DNA from: Byssovorax sp.
GTDB taxonomy: Bacteria; Myxococcota_A; Polyangia; Polyangiales; Polyangiaceae
Length of the DNA: 32,999 nt
Reading direction: 5' to 3'
NCBI GenBank assembly: GCA_025362495.1
Contig: JANYGI010000188.1
Coordinates: forward strand, 1 to 32,999
Part shown: one piece after another, positions 1-8,131 of the stretch
How the letters are laid out: each line of letters starts with the position of its first letter
Numbering within the stretch: position 1 is the first letter of the stretch
Notes under the pieces: generated by a model
What the model was told of the DNA's origin: nothing
The model's input: only the letters and a program-made list of their open reading frames with translations
The model's database searches: none
Translations under genes and position numbers: made by a program

Positions 1-117
1 GAAGAGCGTTCGTCGGGCATGACGTGTGGGGTTCATCGCGGTCGACCGAGGTCGACTGCGTGCCCCGAATCCCTGTTGCCAGGGAGGGCCCACGTCACTT
101 CCGTACGTACGTATACA

Positions 118-137
118 ATCCAGTTTTCAAGGACCGA
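118..137 (-). promoter_or_regulatory. boxA-like element of a probable rRNA leader
   Basis: Read on the minus strand, this stretch contains CCTTGAAAACTGGA, close to the TTCTTTGAAAACT-type boxA/antitermination element found in rRNA leaders and spacers of many bacteria. A promoter-like sequence lies about 100 bases upstream at 239-267. No 16S or 23S sequence is seen before the left edge, so the rRNA genes themselves would lie outside the window. Known: such elements assemble antitermination complexes on rRNA. Inferred: this is the leader of an rRNA operon transcribed leftwards. It could instead be an unrelated match. Confidence 0.4.
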
Positions 138-238
138 GCCGGATTGCGGAAAGACTTGAAGTCTCGTCGCTTTCCGTGTTCTCTTCGAAGCGTCGGACCT
201 GCCAGACTTCGGCAAGCCCCGTCTCGTCGAGGGCGGCA

Positions 239-267
239 ACCTTAGGTTGCCGCCTTCGTTTCGTCAA
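239..267 (-). promoter_or_regulatory. Putative rRNA-type promoter with a dyad over the -10
   Basis: On the minus strand TTGACG (267-262) is separated by 17 bases from TAAGGT (244-239), with a G/C-rich stretch after the -10 and an A-run (AAAAAAA) just upstream of the -35 that could act as an UP element. These are features of strong rRNA promoters. The -10 lies in the centre of a perfect dyad, GGCGGCAAC-N5-GTTGCCGCC (232-254), which could be an operator or a hairpin. Promoter function is inferred from sequence only. Confidence 0.45.
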
Positions 268-320
268 CCGATTTTTTTCGGCTGCTCGCTTTTCTTCGGA
301 AGCCTCACGGCTGCCTGAAG

Positions 321-336
321 GTGCTCGGGTGAGCAC
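321..336. other. Short hairpin in the 1-512 non-coding region
   Basis: GTGCTC and GAGCAC form a perfect 6-bp stem around a GGGT loop. No T-run follows on either strand. Apart from this, the dyad at 232-254, the promoter-like and boxA-like elements and a GTACGTACGTA run near 103-115, I see nothing gene-like in the first 512 bases. Confidence 0.3.
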
Positions 337-512
337 TCGCGATTCCCTACGGCTGCGTTCCGACCCGGTTGGGTCTGGTTCGCCTCGAAGGGAGGCGGAT
401 ATTACTCACGGCCCCCGGCAGATCAACAGGAAAAATCATCCTGGCTGTCGTTTGCTCCGAGATTGGCGAATACTGGGAGGTGCACCGTCCAAGCGACGGC
501 AAGGAGACGGTC

Positions 513-935
513 ATGCTGGTTTCGTTGACGAAGTTCGGGGTCGCGGGTGCGCTCGCGGCCGGTCTTTGGTTCGGCGTGCCGGCGGCGGCGGAGGCCAACG
601 TGGTGGATGGCGGTGTCGCTCCGGCGGCGCCCGCTCAGGGCGGTGAGTGCGGAAAGCCGGGACAGCCCCCCTGCCCGCTCCAGGACTGGATGAGAAAGAA
701 CGTCGCGTCCGCGCTGGCTTCCAACGACGCGGCGGCGCTATCGGTCGCGCTGGAGAAGGCGGCGAAGCTGACGCCGGATCCGGCGTGGGCCTCGTGGTCC
801 AGCGCGGCGAACGCGGGGGCAGCGGCGGCGAAGAAGGGCGACATCGCCGGCGCGCGCGGCGCCTGCAAGACCTGTCACGAGACCTGGCGAGCGACGTACC
901 GCGAGCAGTTCCGGATGCGGCCCGTTCCGCGGTAA
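513..935 (+). CDS. Small periplasmic c-type cytochrome, cytochrome c'/c556-like
   Basis: Predicted 140-residue secreted haem protein. Residues 1-28 form a signal peptide (hydrophobic core 8-23, cleavage after AEA). The haem-binding motif CKTCH lies at residues 118-122, close to the C-terminus and followed by ETWRATYREQF. That position matches the cytochrome c' / c556 class, in which haem is bound on the last helix of a four-helix bundle; the helix-rich Ala region at 60-115 agrees. Two extra cysteines (C46, C54) could form a disulfide. The ATG at 513 is chosen because AAGGAG (501-506) sits six bases upstream; an in-frame ATG at 369 lacks this and would put 48 residues before the signal peptide. 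The role is electron transfer or ligand binding; the partner is unknown. It converges on the Roadblock operon. Confidence 0.75.
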   Translation: MLVSLTKFGVAGALAAGLWFGVPAAAEANVVDGGVAPAAPAQGGECGKPGQPPCPLQDWMRKNVASALASNDAAALSVALEKAAKLTPDPAWASWSSAANAGAAAAKKGDIAGARGACKTCHETWRATYREQFRMRPVPR

Positions 936-941
936 AACGAG

Positions 942-959
942 GCGCTCGGGGGGGAGCGC
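942..959. terminator. Bidirectional terminator between convergent genes
   Basis: GCGCTC and GAGCGC pair around a loop of six Gs, in the 30-base gap between the cytochrome stop (935) and the Roadblock gene stop (966). On the minus strand the stem is followed by CTCGTTTT, a reasonable U-rich tail, so it best serves the minus-strand operon. Confidence 0.5.
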
Positions 960-965
960 GATCGT

Positions 966-1640
966 TCAGTCGACGCGTTCGTCGGCGAACCACCGGCCCA
1001 TGCGCTCGCGGACGAGCATCATCTCGGCGCCGCTGGGGAGGCGGATGCGGAAGCCTTTTTCGCGAGGGGCGAGGCCACGAACGGTGCCCATGACGTCGAC
1101 GTGGTGCCAGCCGCCGGCGACGCGCATCTTCGAGGGGCGCGTGCGATCGCGCCGCTCGGCCTCGACGGCGACGCCGTACCAGCACGACTCGGGGCTCGGG
1201 CCCGTCCAGCCAGCCTCGATCGAGAGGCGCGCTTGCACCTCGACCAGGGCGCGCTCCGAGACGGCGAAGGCCGCGTGGCGGTGGAGGACGATCAGCACGG
1301 CGTAGCTCGTGTCGACGCGGCGGACGACGTAGCCGCGGCCGCGCGCGCGCAGGGTGATCTGGCGGATTGCGCCCATCGACGGCGTCTCGGCCGTCTCGGC
1401 GAGGACGATCTGCCAGTGCGCCGCGGCGATCTTCAGATCGAACGTGTCGAGGCCGCCGGCGTAGTCGACCGTCTCGCCCTCGAAATCGACGAGGGCGACG
1501 GCGATCGCGCCCGGGGTCGCGGCGAGGAGGCGCTCGAGGATCTCGGTGAAGGTCGAGGTCGACTGATCGCGCGGGGGCGAGGCGCGGCGCGCGCGAGCTG
1601 ACGGCGGCGGCGCGATCGGCTGGCGCGAGGGCGCGCTCAT
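966..1640 (-). CDS. Roadblock/LC7 domain protein
   Basis: 224-residue cytoplasmic protein. After a Pro/Ser/Arg-rich N-terminus (1-25), residues about 28-125 resemble a Roadblock/LC7 (MglB-like) fold: an opening helix (FTEILERLLAATPG), a beta-strand (AIAVALVDFEG) and a second domain half with ITLRARGRGYVVRRV. The C-terminal 80 residues (WYGVAVEAERRDR onward, with short beta-rich segments) are not recognised and might be a small barrel. Known: Roadblock proteins often act as GTPase regulators in bacteria, for example MglB for MglA in Myxococcus. No Ras-like GTPase is encoded in this window, so the partner is unknown. Its ATG overlaps the stop of the upstream lipoprotein gene as ATGA, indicating translational coupling; it is last in a three-gene operon. 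Confidence 0.65.
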   Translation of the reverse strand: MSAPSRQPIAPPPSARARRASPPRDQSTSTFTEILERLLAATPGAIAVALVDFEGETVDYAGGLDTFDLKIAAAHWQIVLAETAETPSMGAIRQITLRARGRGYVVRRVDTSYAVLIVLHRHAAFAVSERALVEVQARLSIEAGWTGPSPESCWYGVAVEAERRDRTRPSKMRVAGGWHHVDVMGTVRGLAPREKGFRIRLPSGAEMMLVRERMGRWFADERVD

Positions 1641-2197
1641 CGCTCGACGTGGACCAGCGCGAGGAGAGCGTCGACGTCGCCGGAGCGCTCGGTCCGAGCT
1701 TGATTTTGCGAGAGGAGCTGCGCGACGACGGCGTGGGCGCGGGCGTTCCAGATGTCGTCTTCGAGGAGCTCGGGCGCTACGATTGACCGCGGGACGTTGG
1801 CGCGCTGCTCGCGCTGCTCGGCGGCGTCGGTGAGCTCGGTCGGGGTGATCGGGACCTTCTCGACGTCGGCGCGGATCGCGTGCAACAGGCGGCGCGCGAG
1901 GACGCTGCGCACGTCGGCCGCGACGTCGAGGCCGCGGGCGGCGGCGCCGTCGGCGAAGAGCGCGTCGCGCACGGCGAGATCGCGCGCGGCCTGGACGTCG
2001 ACGTGCTGGAGGGCGGCAATGCGGCCGACCGAGTCGCCGTGAATCGCGGCGGCGCCGACGCGGGCGACGATGCCTTCGGGCAGCGGGCCGACCGCGGCCT
2101 TCGGGCCGACGTCGGGCGGCGCGTCGCCCGGCGAGCCGCACGCGCCGAGCGCGAGCGCCGCGGTGACGAGGATCGCTGCGGCGCGCGGGCGGATCAT
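1637..2197 (-). CDS. Lipoprotein with a SurA-N-like helical region
   Basis: 186-residue predicted lipoprotein. The signal peptide ends in a lipobox LGAC with the lipidated Cys at residue 20. From about residue 45, the pattern VARVGAAAIHGDSV followed by Ala-rich helices (ARDLAVRDALFADGAAARGL) resembles the N-terminal chaperone domain of SurA/PrsA-type peptidyl-prolyl isomerases. There is no room for a parvulin catalytic domain, so at most it would be a holdase-like or structural relative. It starts inside the stop of the upstream small membrane gene (ATGA) and its own stop overlaps the Roadblock start, so the three are probably made together. The SurA resemblance is a pattern judgement, not a search result. 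Confidence 0.55.
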   Translation of the reverse strand: MIRPRAAAILVTAALALGACGSPGDAPPDVGPKAAVGPLPEGIVARVGAAAIHGDSVGRIAALQHVDVQAARDLAVRDALFADGAAARGLDVAADVRSVLARRLLHAIRADVEKVPITPTELTDAAEQREQRANVPRSIVAPELLEDDIWNARAHAVVAQLLSQNQARTERSGDVDALLALVHVER

Positions 2198-2376
2198 GCG
2201 GCGCTCCCCCGCGGGCGGAGCAGCTCGGTCGAGGCGCGGAGGGCGAACCCTCCGACGACGAGGAGGTAGATCGCTTCGAAGTCTTGCCGGTTGCCGAGGG
2301 CGCGTAGACCGAAGCCGAAGGCCACGGTCGCAGCGAGAAAGAGCACGATTGCCAGGACGTCGAGGACGCGCGTCAC
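2194..2376 (-). CDS. Small two-span membrane protein
   Basis: 60 residues with two predicted transmembrane helices (about 4-24 and 34-50) joined by a short charged loop (RALGNRQD) and a basic C-terminus, so probably a hairpin in the inner membrane. It starts with GTG. No Shine-Dalgarno is visible, but TAAGCT lies six bases before the GTG (2388-2383), consistent with a leaderless transcript. It is the first gene of the operon with the lipoprotein and Roadblock genes, overlapping the lipoprotein start by four bases. Family not recognised. Confidence 0.55.
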   Translation of the reverse strand: MTRVLDVLAIVLFLAATVAFGFGLRALGNRQDFEAIYLLVVGGFALRASTELLRPRGSAA

Positions 2377-2382
2377 CGGCGG

Positions 2383-2388
2383 AGCTTA
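2383..2388 (-). promoter_or_regulatory. Putative -10 element six bases before a GTG start
   Basis: TAAGCT read on the minus strand is followed by six bases and the GTG of the small membrane protein. Transcription starting at the usual distance would give an almost leaderless mRNA. No clear -35 is seen. Confidence 0.3.
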
Positions 2389-2435
2389 TCGCACCGGGCG
2401 GCGCGAGGGATCCGGGATCGGATCCGGGGCGCTGG

Positions 2436-2491
2436 CCAGTTCCGCCCGTCAGAAGTTTGATCATCTTTCGAGGCTCGCCGGGCGGAGCTGG
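2436..2491. repeat. Long-stem inverted repeat
   Basis: Positions 2436-2448 and 2479-2491 form a 13-bp stem with one possible G-U pair, closing a 30-base loop. It is the first of three inverted repeats in the 2377-2622 non-coding region. It could be a structured RNA or a mobile palindromic element; no ORF explains it. Confidence 0.5.
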
Positions 2492-2516
2492 TGCGGCCGC
2501 GAAGCGGGCGTGGGGT

Positions 2517-2533
2517 TTGGGGCGTAGCCCCAA
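2517..2533. repeat. TTGGGGC-GTA-GCCCCAA palindrome
   Basis: A perfect 7-bp inverted repeat with a GTA loop, followed on the plus strand by CGAAAAA. From memory, palindromes of this kind recur in intergenic DNA of GC-rich myxobacteria; only one copy is present here. Confidence 0.5.
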
Positions 2534-2579
2534 CGAAAAAGGCTAGTTGCGCGCCTGCGCAGCCGCCCGCGCAGCGGGG

Positions 2580-2613
2580 CCAGAAGTCTGGCCAACCCTG
2601 GCCAAACTTCTGG
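2580..2613 (-). terminator. Strong hairpin after the membrane protein gene
   Basis: 2580-2594 and 2599-2613 pair over 15 positions with a single mismatch (C against T at one site) around an ACCC loop. It lies ten bases past the stop of the minus-strand gene ending at 2623, the position of a terminator for the pepA-ttcA transcript, although no U-tract follows. Confidence 0.45.
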
Positions 2614-2622
2614 AGCGCGGAA

Positions 2623-3426
2623 CTAGCGGAGGATCGTCACGACGGCGCCGGCGATCGCGAACGTGACCAGGAAGAGCAGCGCGCGGATCACCGGGGCGGT
2701 CAGGCGACGACCCGCGGGGTTGCGCGATTTACCGCGGGCCGTGGCCACGGTGCTCGCGGCCGTGACGACGGCGACCGAGCAGGCCAGCGCCAGCGCCTGG
2801 GCGACGAGGGCGCGATCGGGATCGCGGACGCGAAACGCCGAGACGAGGTAGCCGAGGCTGGCGAGCACGCCGAGCGCCGCGATCGGCTGAGCCGCCGGCG
2901 CGAGGGCGGAGCGCGCTTGCAGCGAGGGCGCGTCGGGATCGGCCGGCACGATGCGGGCGCGCGGGCCCCAGCGCTCGCTCCAGGCGAGGGCGAACACGCC
3001 CCAGGCCACCGCGCCGAACGCGCCGCGGACCGGATCGAGACGCAGCGGATGAACGGCGCCCGGGTTGGCGAGCCACGTGAGCGTGGCGAGCCCGAGGAAC
3101 GCCGAGATGCCGAGGTGGCGCGCGAGCTGCGGGCGCCTCGCGAGGAGCAGGGCGCCGCCGAGGCCCGCGCCCAGCGCGAGCACCGCGAGGAGGCCGGCGA
3201 GGATCGGGGCGCCGCGGCCGAAGCCGACCGGCGCGACGGTGATCGCCCAGGCGATCATCGACGCGACGAGGATCGGAGCGGCGCGCCCCTGGCTCAGCTC
3301 TTTCGGGAGCAGCCCGGCGGGGCTGCCCAGCGTGGCCTCGACGGCGCTGCTCGCGGTCTGATCGTGGAGCTCGATCGGAGCCTCATCGCCAGCGTCCACC
3401 CCGCGCGCGGCCTGTCGCTCGGCCAT
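2623..3426 (-). CDS. Multi-span membrane protein, function unknown
   Basis: 267 residues. After a polar N-terminus (1-48) there are about seven hydrophobic segments, roughly at 50-68, 73-95, 104-121, 133-148, 183-198, 208-226 and 247-266. The loop near 150-175 (ERWGPRARIVPADPD) is hydrophilic. No catalytic or transport motif is recognised. The ATG is six bases after the ttcA stop, so it is probably the last gene of pepA-ttcA. The co-location with tRNA thiolation and peptide turnover gives no firm hint of function. Confidence 0.55.
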   Translation of the reverse strand: MAERQAARGVDAGDEAPIELHDQTASSAVEATLGSPAGLLPKELSQGRAAPILVASMIAWAITVAPVGFGRGAPILAGLLAVLALGAGLGGALLLARRPQLARHLGISAFLGLATLTWLANPGAVHPLRLDPVRGAFGAVAWGVFALAWSERWGPRARIVPADPDAPSLQARSALAPAAQPIAALGVLASLGYLVSAFRVRDPDRALVAQALALACSVAVVTAASTVATARGKSRNPAGRRLTAPVIRALLFLVTFAIAGAVVTILR

Positions 3427-3432
3427 GGCGCG

Positions 3433-4302
3433 CTACGCCATCCCGCGCAGCAGGCGCTCGACCGGGATCGTGTCGCCCGCGTCTGCCGCGAAAGAGCCCG
3501 AGCCCTCGTGCTCGACCGCGACCTCGAGCCCGAGCTTCTTCCACAGGCCTTTGTCGAACAGGTGGCTCGGCCGCACGTTGCCGAGCGCGGCGAGCATATT
3601 CTGGCGCGTGCCGGGGAACTTCACGTCCATCTCGGCGAGGAGGCGCGTCATCGCCTTGCGCTGCATGTTCTCCTGCGAGCCGCAGAGATCGCACGGCAGG
3701 ATGGGGAATTTACGCTCTTCGGAGAAGGCCACGAGGTCGTCCTCGGCGCAGTAGATCAGCGGGCGGATCACCACGTTGTCGCCGGCGTCGGAGATCAGCT
3801 TCGGCGGCATGGCCTTGAGCGAACCGCCGAAGACGAGGTTCAGCATCAGCGTGGCGAGGGCGTCGTCGCGGTGGTGGCCGAGGGCGATCTTGCTGCACTC
3901 CATCTCGCGCGCGAGGCGGTAAAGGATGCCGCGGCGGAGGCGCGAGCAGAGCGAGCAGTACGTTTTGCCTTCGGGGATCTTGTCGGTGATGATCGAGTAC
4001 GTGTCCTCGGCGACCATGCGAAACGCGTGGCCGTTCTGCGCCATGTACTCGGTGAGCACGTGGCCGGGGTAGCCCGGGTGGCCTTGATCGATGTTGACGG
4101 CGATGATCTCGAAGCGGATCGGGGCGCGCTTCTGCAGATCGAGGAGCAGCTCGTGGAGGGCGTAGCTGTCCTTGCCGCCGGAGACGGCGCACATGATCCG
4201 ATCGCCCTCCTGGATCATCTCGAAGTCGGCGATGGCGCGGGCCATCGACTTCGCGAGCTTGCGGCGAAGGGGCGAGGCGGACAGGGATGCTGCGACGGAC
4301 AT
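3433..4302 (-). CDS. ttcA: tRNA 2-thiocytidine(32) synthetase TtcA
   Basis: 289 residues, normal length for the family. The N-type ATP pyrophosphatase PP-loop SGGKDS is at 41-46. The paired cysteines C116/C119 (CSLC) match those needed for the [4Fe-4S] cluster and persulfide sulfur, and a second CDLC pair is at C204/C207, followed by GSQENMQR. LGHHRDD at 141-147 is also typical of TtcA. Known reaction: ATP-dependent thiolation of cytidine 32 in a subset of tRNAs, in the cytoplasm. It lies 18 bases after pepA and six bases before the membrane protein gene. Confidence 0.93.
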   Translation of the reverse strand: MSVAASLSASPLRRKLAKSMARAIADFEMIQEGDRIMCAVSGGKDSYALHELLLDLQKRAPIRFEIIAVNIDQGHPGYPGHVLTEYMAQNGHAFRMVAEDTYSIITDKIPEGKTYCSLCSRLRRGILYRLAREMECSKIALGHHRDDALATLMLNLVFGGSLKAMPPKLISDAGDNVVIRPLIYCAEDDLVAFSEERKFPILPCDLCGSQENMQRKAMTRLLAEMDVKFPGTRQNMLAALGNVRPSHLFDKGLWKKLGLEVAVEHEGSGSFAADAGDTIPVERLLRGMA

Positions 4303-4320
4303 GGAACCGGAGCCTGGCGG

Positions 4321-5808
4321 CTACGCCGTCGCGAGGTCGTCGATGACGCGGAGGAACGTGAGGACGCCCTGCCCCGTGCCGCCCTTGGAATAGAGGCCGT
4401 ACGCCTTGTTGGCCATGGAAGGGCCGGCGATGTCGACGTGGATCCAGGCCGTGTCGCCGACGAACTCGCGGAGGAAAAGCGCCGCGCTGATCGCCCCGCC
4501 CCAGCGGTCGGCGACGTGCTTGATGTCGGCCCAGTCGCTCTTCAAGCCGTCGCGCAGATCTTCCACCATCGGGAGCTGCCACATCGCTTCGCCGGCCGTC
4601 TTCGCGGCCTTGCGGAAGCGCTCCGCGGCCTCGTCGCGGTTGGTGAAGTAGCCCGAGACCGTGGGGCCGAGGGCCACGACGCAGGCGCCCGTGAGCGTCG
4701 CGTTGTCGATCATCAGATCGGGCTTGAGCTCGCGGCCGTAGGCCAGCACGTCGGCGAGGACGAGGCGCCCCTCGGCGTCGGTGTTGATGATCTCCACCGT
4801 CTTGCCGTCGTAGGAGCCGAAGATGTCGCCGGGGCGATACGCGTCGCCGTCGGGCATGTTCTCGGCGCTGCCGATGATGCCGTGGACCTCGACGTCGGGC
4901 TTCACCGCGGCGACCGCGGCCATCAGCGCGACGACGTTGGCCGCGCCGCCCATGTCGCCCTTCATCTCTTCCATCCCCGGAGCGGGCTTGATGCAGATGC
5001 CGCCGGTGTCGAACGTGAGGCCCTTGCCGACGAAGACGATCTTCTTCGTCTTCGCGTTCGCGCCCTTGGGCTTGTAGATCATGTGGATCATCCGCGGGTC
5101 GCGGCGGCTGCCGCGGCCGACGGCGATGATCAGCTTCATGCCCTTCTTCTCGAGGGCGGGGCGATCGAGCACCGTGACCTGGAGGCCGCGCGATTTGCAC
5201 ATCGCGACCGCGGCGTCGGCGAGCTTCTCCGGGTAGAGCTCGTTGGGCGGCTCGTTGATCAGATCGCGCGCGATGCACACGGCCTCGCCGACCTGCTGGC
5301 CGAGCGCCGCCGCGTCCTTCGCGGCCTTCGTGAGCGCGCCCGCGACGAGGAGCGTGACCTTGTCGAGCTGCACCTTCGGGAGACGATCGCCCGTGAGGTA
5401 TTTCGTGAAGCGATACGATCCGAGGACGACGCCTTCGGCCGCGGCGCGCTCGCTCCCGACGACGTCCCCGGGGATCGCGACGCCGAGCGACGCGGCCTTC
5501 GCGCCGATCGCGAAGCGGCCCGCGCGGGCAGCGAAGAGGCGGACCTCGATCGCGCCGAGGGGCTCCTTGCCGAGGCCGAAGAGGATCAGCCGCGCCGGCT
5601 TCACGTCGTCGTTGCAGGGGATCTCGACCGACTGGTCCTTCTTGCCGGTGAAGTCTTCGCGCTTGAGGATCCGCGCCACCGCCGGGCCCAGCCGCGTCGT
5701 CAGCTCGCCGAGGATGCCATCTTTCGCGCTGGCACCTTCAGGGATGCCGAGGACGAGGACGTCGACAGCGACGCTGAGGGGCTCGGTGGACGAAAGGGAG
5801 AGCTTCAT
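4321..5808 (-). CDS. pepA: Leucyl aminopeptidase PepA (family M17)
   Basis: 495 residues. The C-terminal catalytic half has the metal-site stretches KGLTFDTGG and MKGDMGG and the family signature NTDAEGRL at 342-349; the N-terminal macro-like domain occupies about 1-160. Known: a two-metal, hexameric cytosolic aminopeptidase removing N-terminal residues; some homologues also bind DNA. The ATG at 5808 is preferred because homologues begin near the strand KLSLSS; an in-frame start at 5889 would add 27 residues without family features. A possible promoter lies at 5855-5885 (GTGACG, 17 bases, TTAGAT on the minus strand), which overlaps that longer form. First gene of the pepA-ttcA-membrane protein cluster. 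Confidence 0.92.
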   Translation of the reverse strand: MKLSLSSTEPLSVAVDVLVLGIPEGASAKDGILGELTTRLGPAVARILKREDFTGKKDQSVEIPCNDDVKPARLILFGLGKEPLGAIEVRLFAARAGRFAIGAKAASLGVAIPGDVVGSERAAAEGVVLGSYRFTKYLTGDRLPKVQLDKVTLLVAGALTKAAKDAAALGQQVGEAVCIARDLINEPPNELYPEKLADAAVAMCKSRGLQVTVLDRPALEKKGMKLIIAVGRGSRRDPRMIHMIYKPKGANAKTKKIVFVGKGLTFDTGGICIKPAPGMEEMKGDMGGAANVVALMAAVAAVKPDVEVHGIIGSAENMPDGDAYRPGDIFGSYDGKTVEIINTDAEGRLVLADVLAYGRELKPDLMIDNATLTGACVVALGPTVSGYFTNRDEAAERFRKAAKTAGEAMWQLPMVEDLRDGLKSDWADIKHVADRWGGAISAALFLREFVGDTAWIHVDIAGPSMANKAYGLYSKGGTGQGVLTFLRVIDDLATA

Positions 5809-5854
5809 CGGTATGCTGGGTTCCGGGGAGGTGGCGCGAGGCAGCGGGCGCGCA

Positions 5855-5883
5855 TCTAACCACGAAGTGACCACATCGTCACG
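5855..5883 (-). promoter_or_regulatory. Possible pepA promoter
   Basis: On the minus strand GTGACG is followed by 17 bases and TTAGAT, about 45 bases before the pepA start. The match to a vegetative consensus is partial. Its position inside a longer possible pepA ORF supports the shorter start. Confidence 0.3.
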
Positions 5884-5932
5884 CGCCAAGGGGTCGCGCG
5901 GGCGGCCCTCCGGAGCGTGACGACGAGGGGTG

Positions 5933-6859
5933 TCAAGAGGCCGACTTGTAAGCGTCCATCACGTCGGCGAGCAGCTTCAAGGCATCGGGCCGCGCGCGCT
6001 GGAACGCGTTGCGTCCCATGATCGCTCCGAACGATCCACCGGCCGCCATCTCCTTCACTTCTGCAAGGAGCTCCGGCGTCCCCTTCGCTTCACCGCCGGA
6101 GAAGATCACGACTCGCTTGCCGTTGAACGTCGCCTGGATGATGTGGCGGATCCGATCCGTCATGGTCGCGATCGGGATCTGGAACTTGTCGAAGACCTTC
6201 TTCGCTTCGTCCTGCTCCACGTGCGCCGTCGGCGGCTTGACCTTGATGATGTGCGCGCCGAGCTGCGCCGCGATCGTCGCGGCGTAGGTGCAGACGTCGA
6301 TCCCCGTCTCGCCCGCCTTGGAGAGGCCGGCGCCGCGCGGGTAGCTCCACACCACGGTGATCAGGCCCTTGCGCTTGGCCTCGATGATCAGGTCGCGGAG
6401 GTCCTGGTACATCTGGTTGCGCTGCCCGGAGCCCGGGTAGATCGTGTAGCCGATGCCGATGCAGCCGAGCCGGAGCGCGTCCTCGACCGACGAGGTCAGC
6501 GCGGAGCAGGGCTGATCGATCTTCGCGAGCGAGTCGCTGTTGTTGACCTTGAGGATCAGCGGCACCTGCCCCGCGAACTTCGCGGCGCCCATCTCGAGCG
6601 AGCCGAGCGGCGCGGCGTACGCGTTGCAGCCGGAGTCGATGGCGAGCTGGAAGTGGTAGTCGGGATCGTAGGCCGCCGGGTTCGAGGCGAACGATCGATC
6701 GGGCCCGTGCTCGAAGCCTTGATCGACCGGGAGAATGACGATCTTGCCGGTGCCCGCCAGCGTGCCGTGGTTGAGCAGCCGAGCGAGGTTCGTCAGCGTC
6801 CCCGGGTTATCGGAGGCGTACCAGGAGAGTATCTGCTTCACGCGATCGGTCACAGCCAT
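5933..6859 (-). CDS. Class I fructose-bisphosphate aldolase (DhnA/FbaB family)
   Basis: 308-residue cytosolic TIM-barrel enzyme. Family features include ILPVDQGFEHGP near residue 45, VVWSYPRG in the middle, and HIIKVKPP, whose lysines K206/K208 include the likely Schiff-base residue; the phosphate-binding end IFSGGEAKG and GRNAFQR are also present. Known reaction: reversible cleavage of fructose 1,6-bisphosphate to dihydroxyacetone phosphate and glyceraldehyde 3-phosphate without a metal. The ATG at 6859 is chosen because GGAG lies six bases upstream; a second ATG at 6871 overlaps that site. It is head to head with fructose-1,6-bisphosphatase, so the 186-base gap could coordinate opposing steps at the same metabolite. 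Confidence 0.9.
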   Translation of the reverse strand: MAVTDRVKQILSWYASDNPGTLTNLARLLNHGTLAGTGKIVILPVDQGFEHGPDRSFASNPAAYDPDYHFQLAIDSGCNAYAAPLGSLEMGAAKFAGQVPLILKVNNSDSLAKIDQPCSALTSSVEDALRLGCIGIGYTIYPGSGQRNQMYQDLRDLIIEAKRKGLITVVWSYPRGAGLSKAGETGIDVCTYAATIAAQLGAHIIKVKPPTAHVEQDEAKKVFDKFQIPIATMTDRIRHIIQATFNGKRVVIFSGGEAKGTPELLAEVKEMAAGGSFGAIMGRNAFQRARPDALKLLADVMDAYKSAS

Positions 6860-7045
6860 GGGTCGCTCCATCCAGTAAAGGGGCTCGAGGTTCGGCCACG
6901 CTGATAGCGCGGGTCGGCGCCGGACCCAAGCCCGGCATTTCCTGAACCGGCCAGCCGACCGCTCCGTCGCCGGAAGAGGCTGGGCTTGTGGCCGCGACGC
7001 GCCTCGGGCACACCGCCGGGACACGCCGACGAACCGAGGGAGATC

Positions 7046-8101
<1,056 letters not shown>

Positions 8102-8131
8102 CCGGAAGGCTGAAATCGTCGGGGCGGCGAT

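Noticed and set aside
24-646. ORFs in the first 500 bases
   Set aside because: Codon use and composition do not look coding, and promoter and leader signals on the opposite strand explain the region better.
511-2141. Long Arg-rich minus-strand frames extending the Roadblock ORF upstream
   Set aside because: The extensions overlap the lipoprotein gene in another frame; the ATG at 1640 overlapping a stop is the better start.
2491-5859. 1122-residue plus-strand ORF across pepA, ttcA and the membrane protein genes
   Set aside because: It is the antisense shadow of three genes with clear family motifs; its composition (Arg/Asp/Glu/Ala) is what GC-rich antisense frames give.
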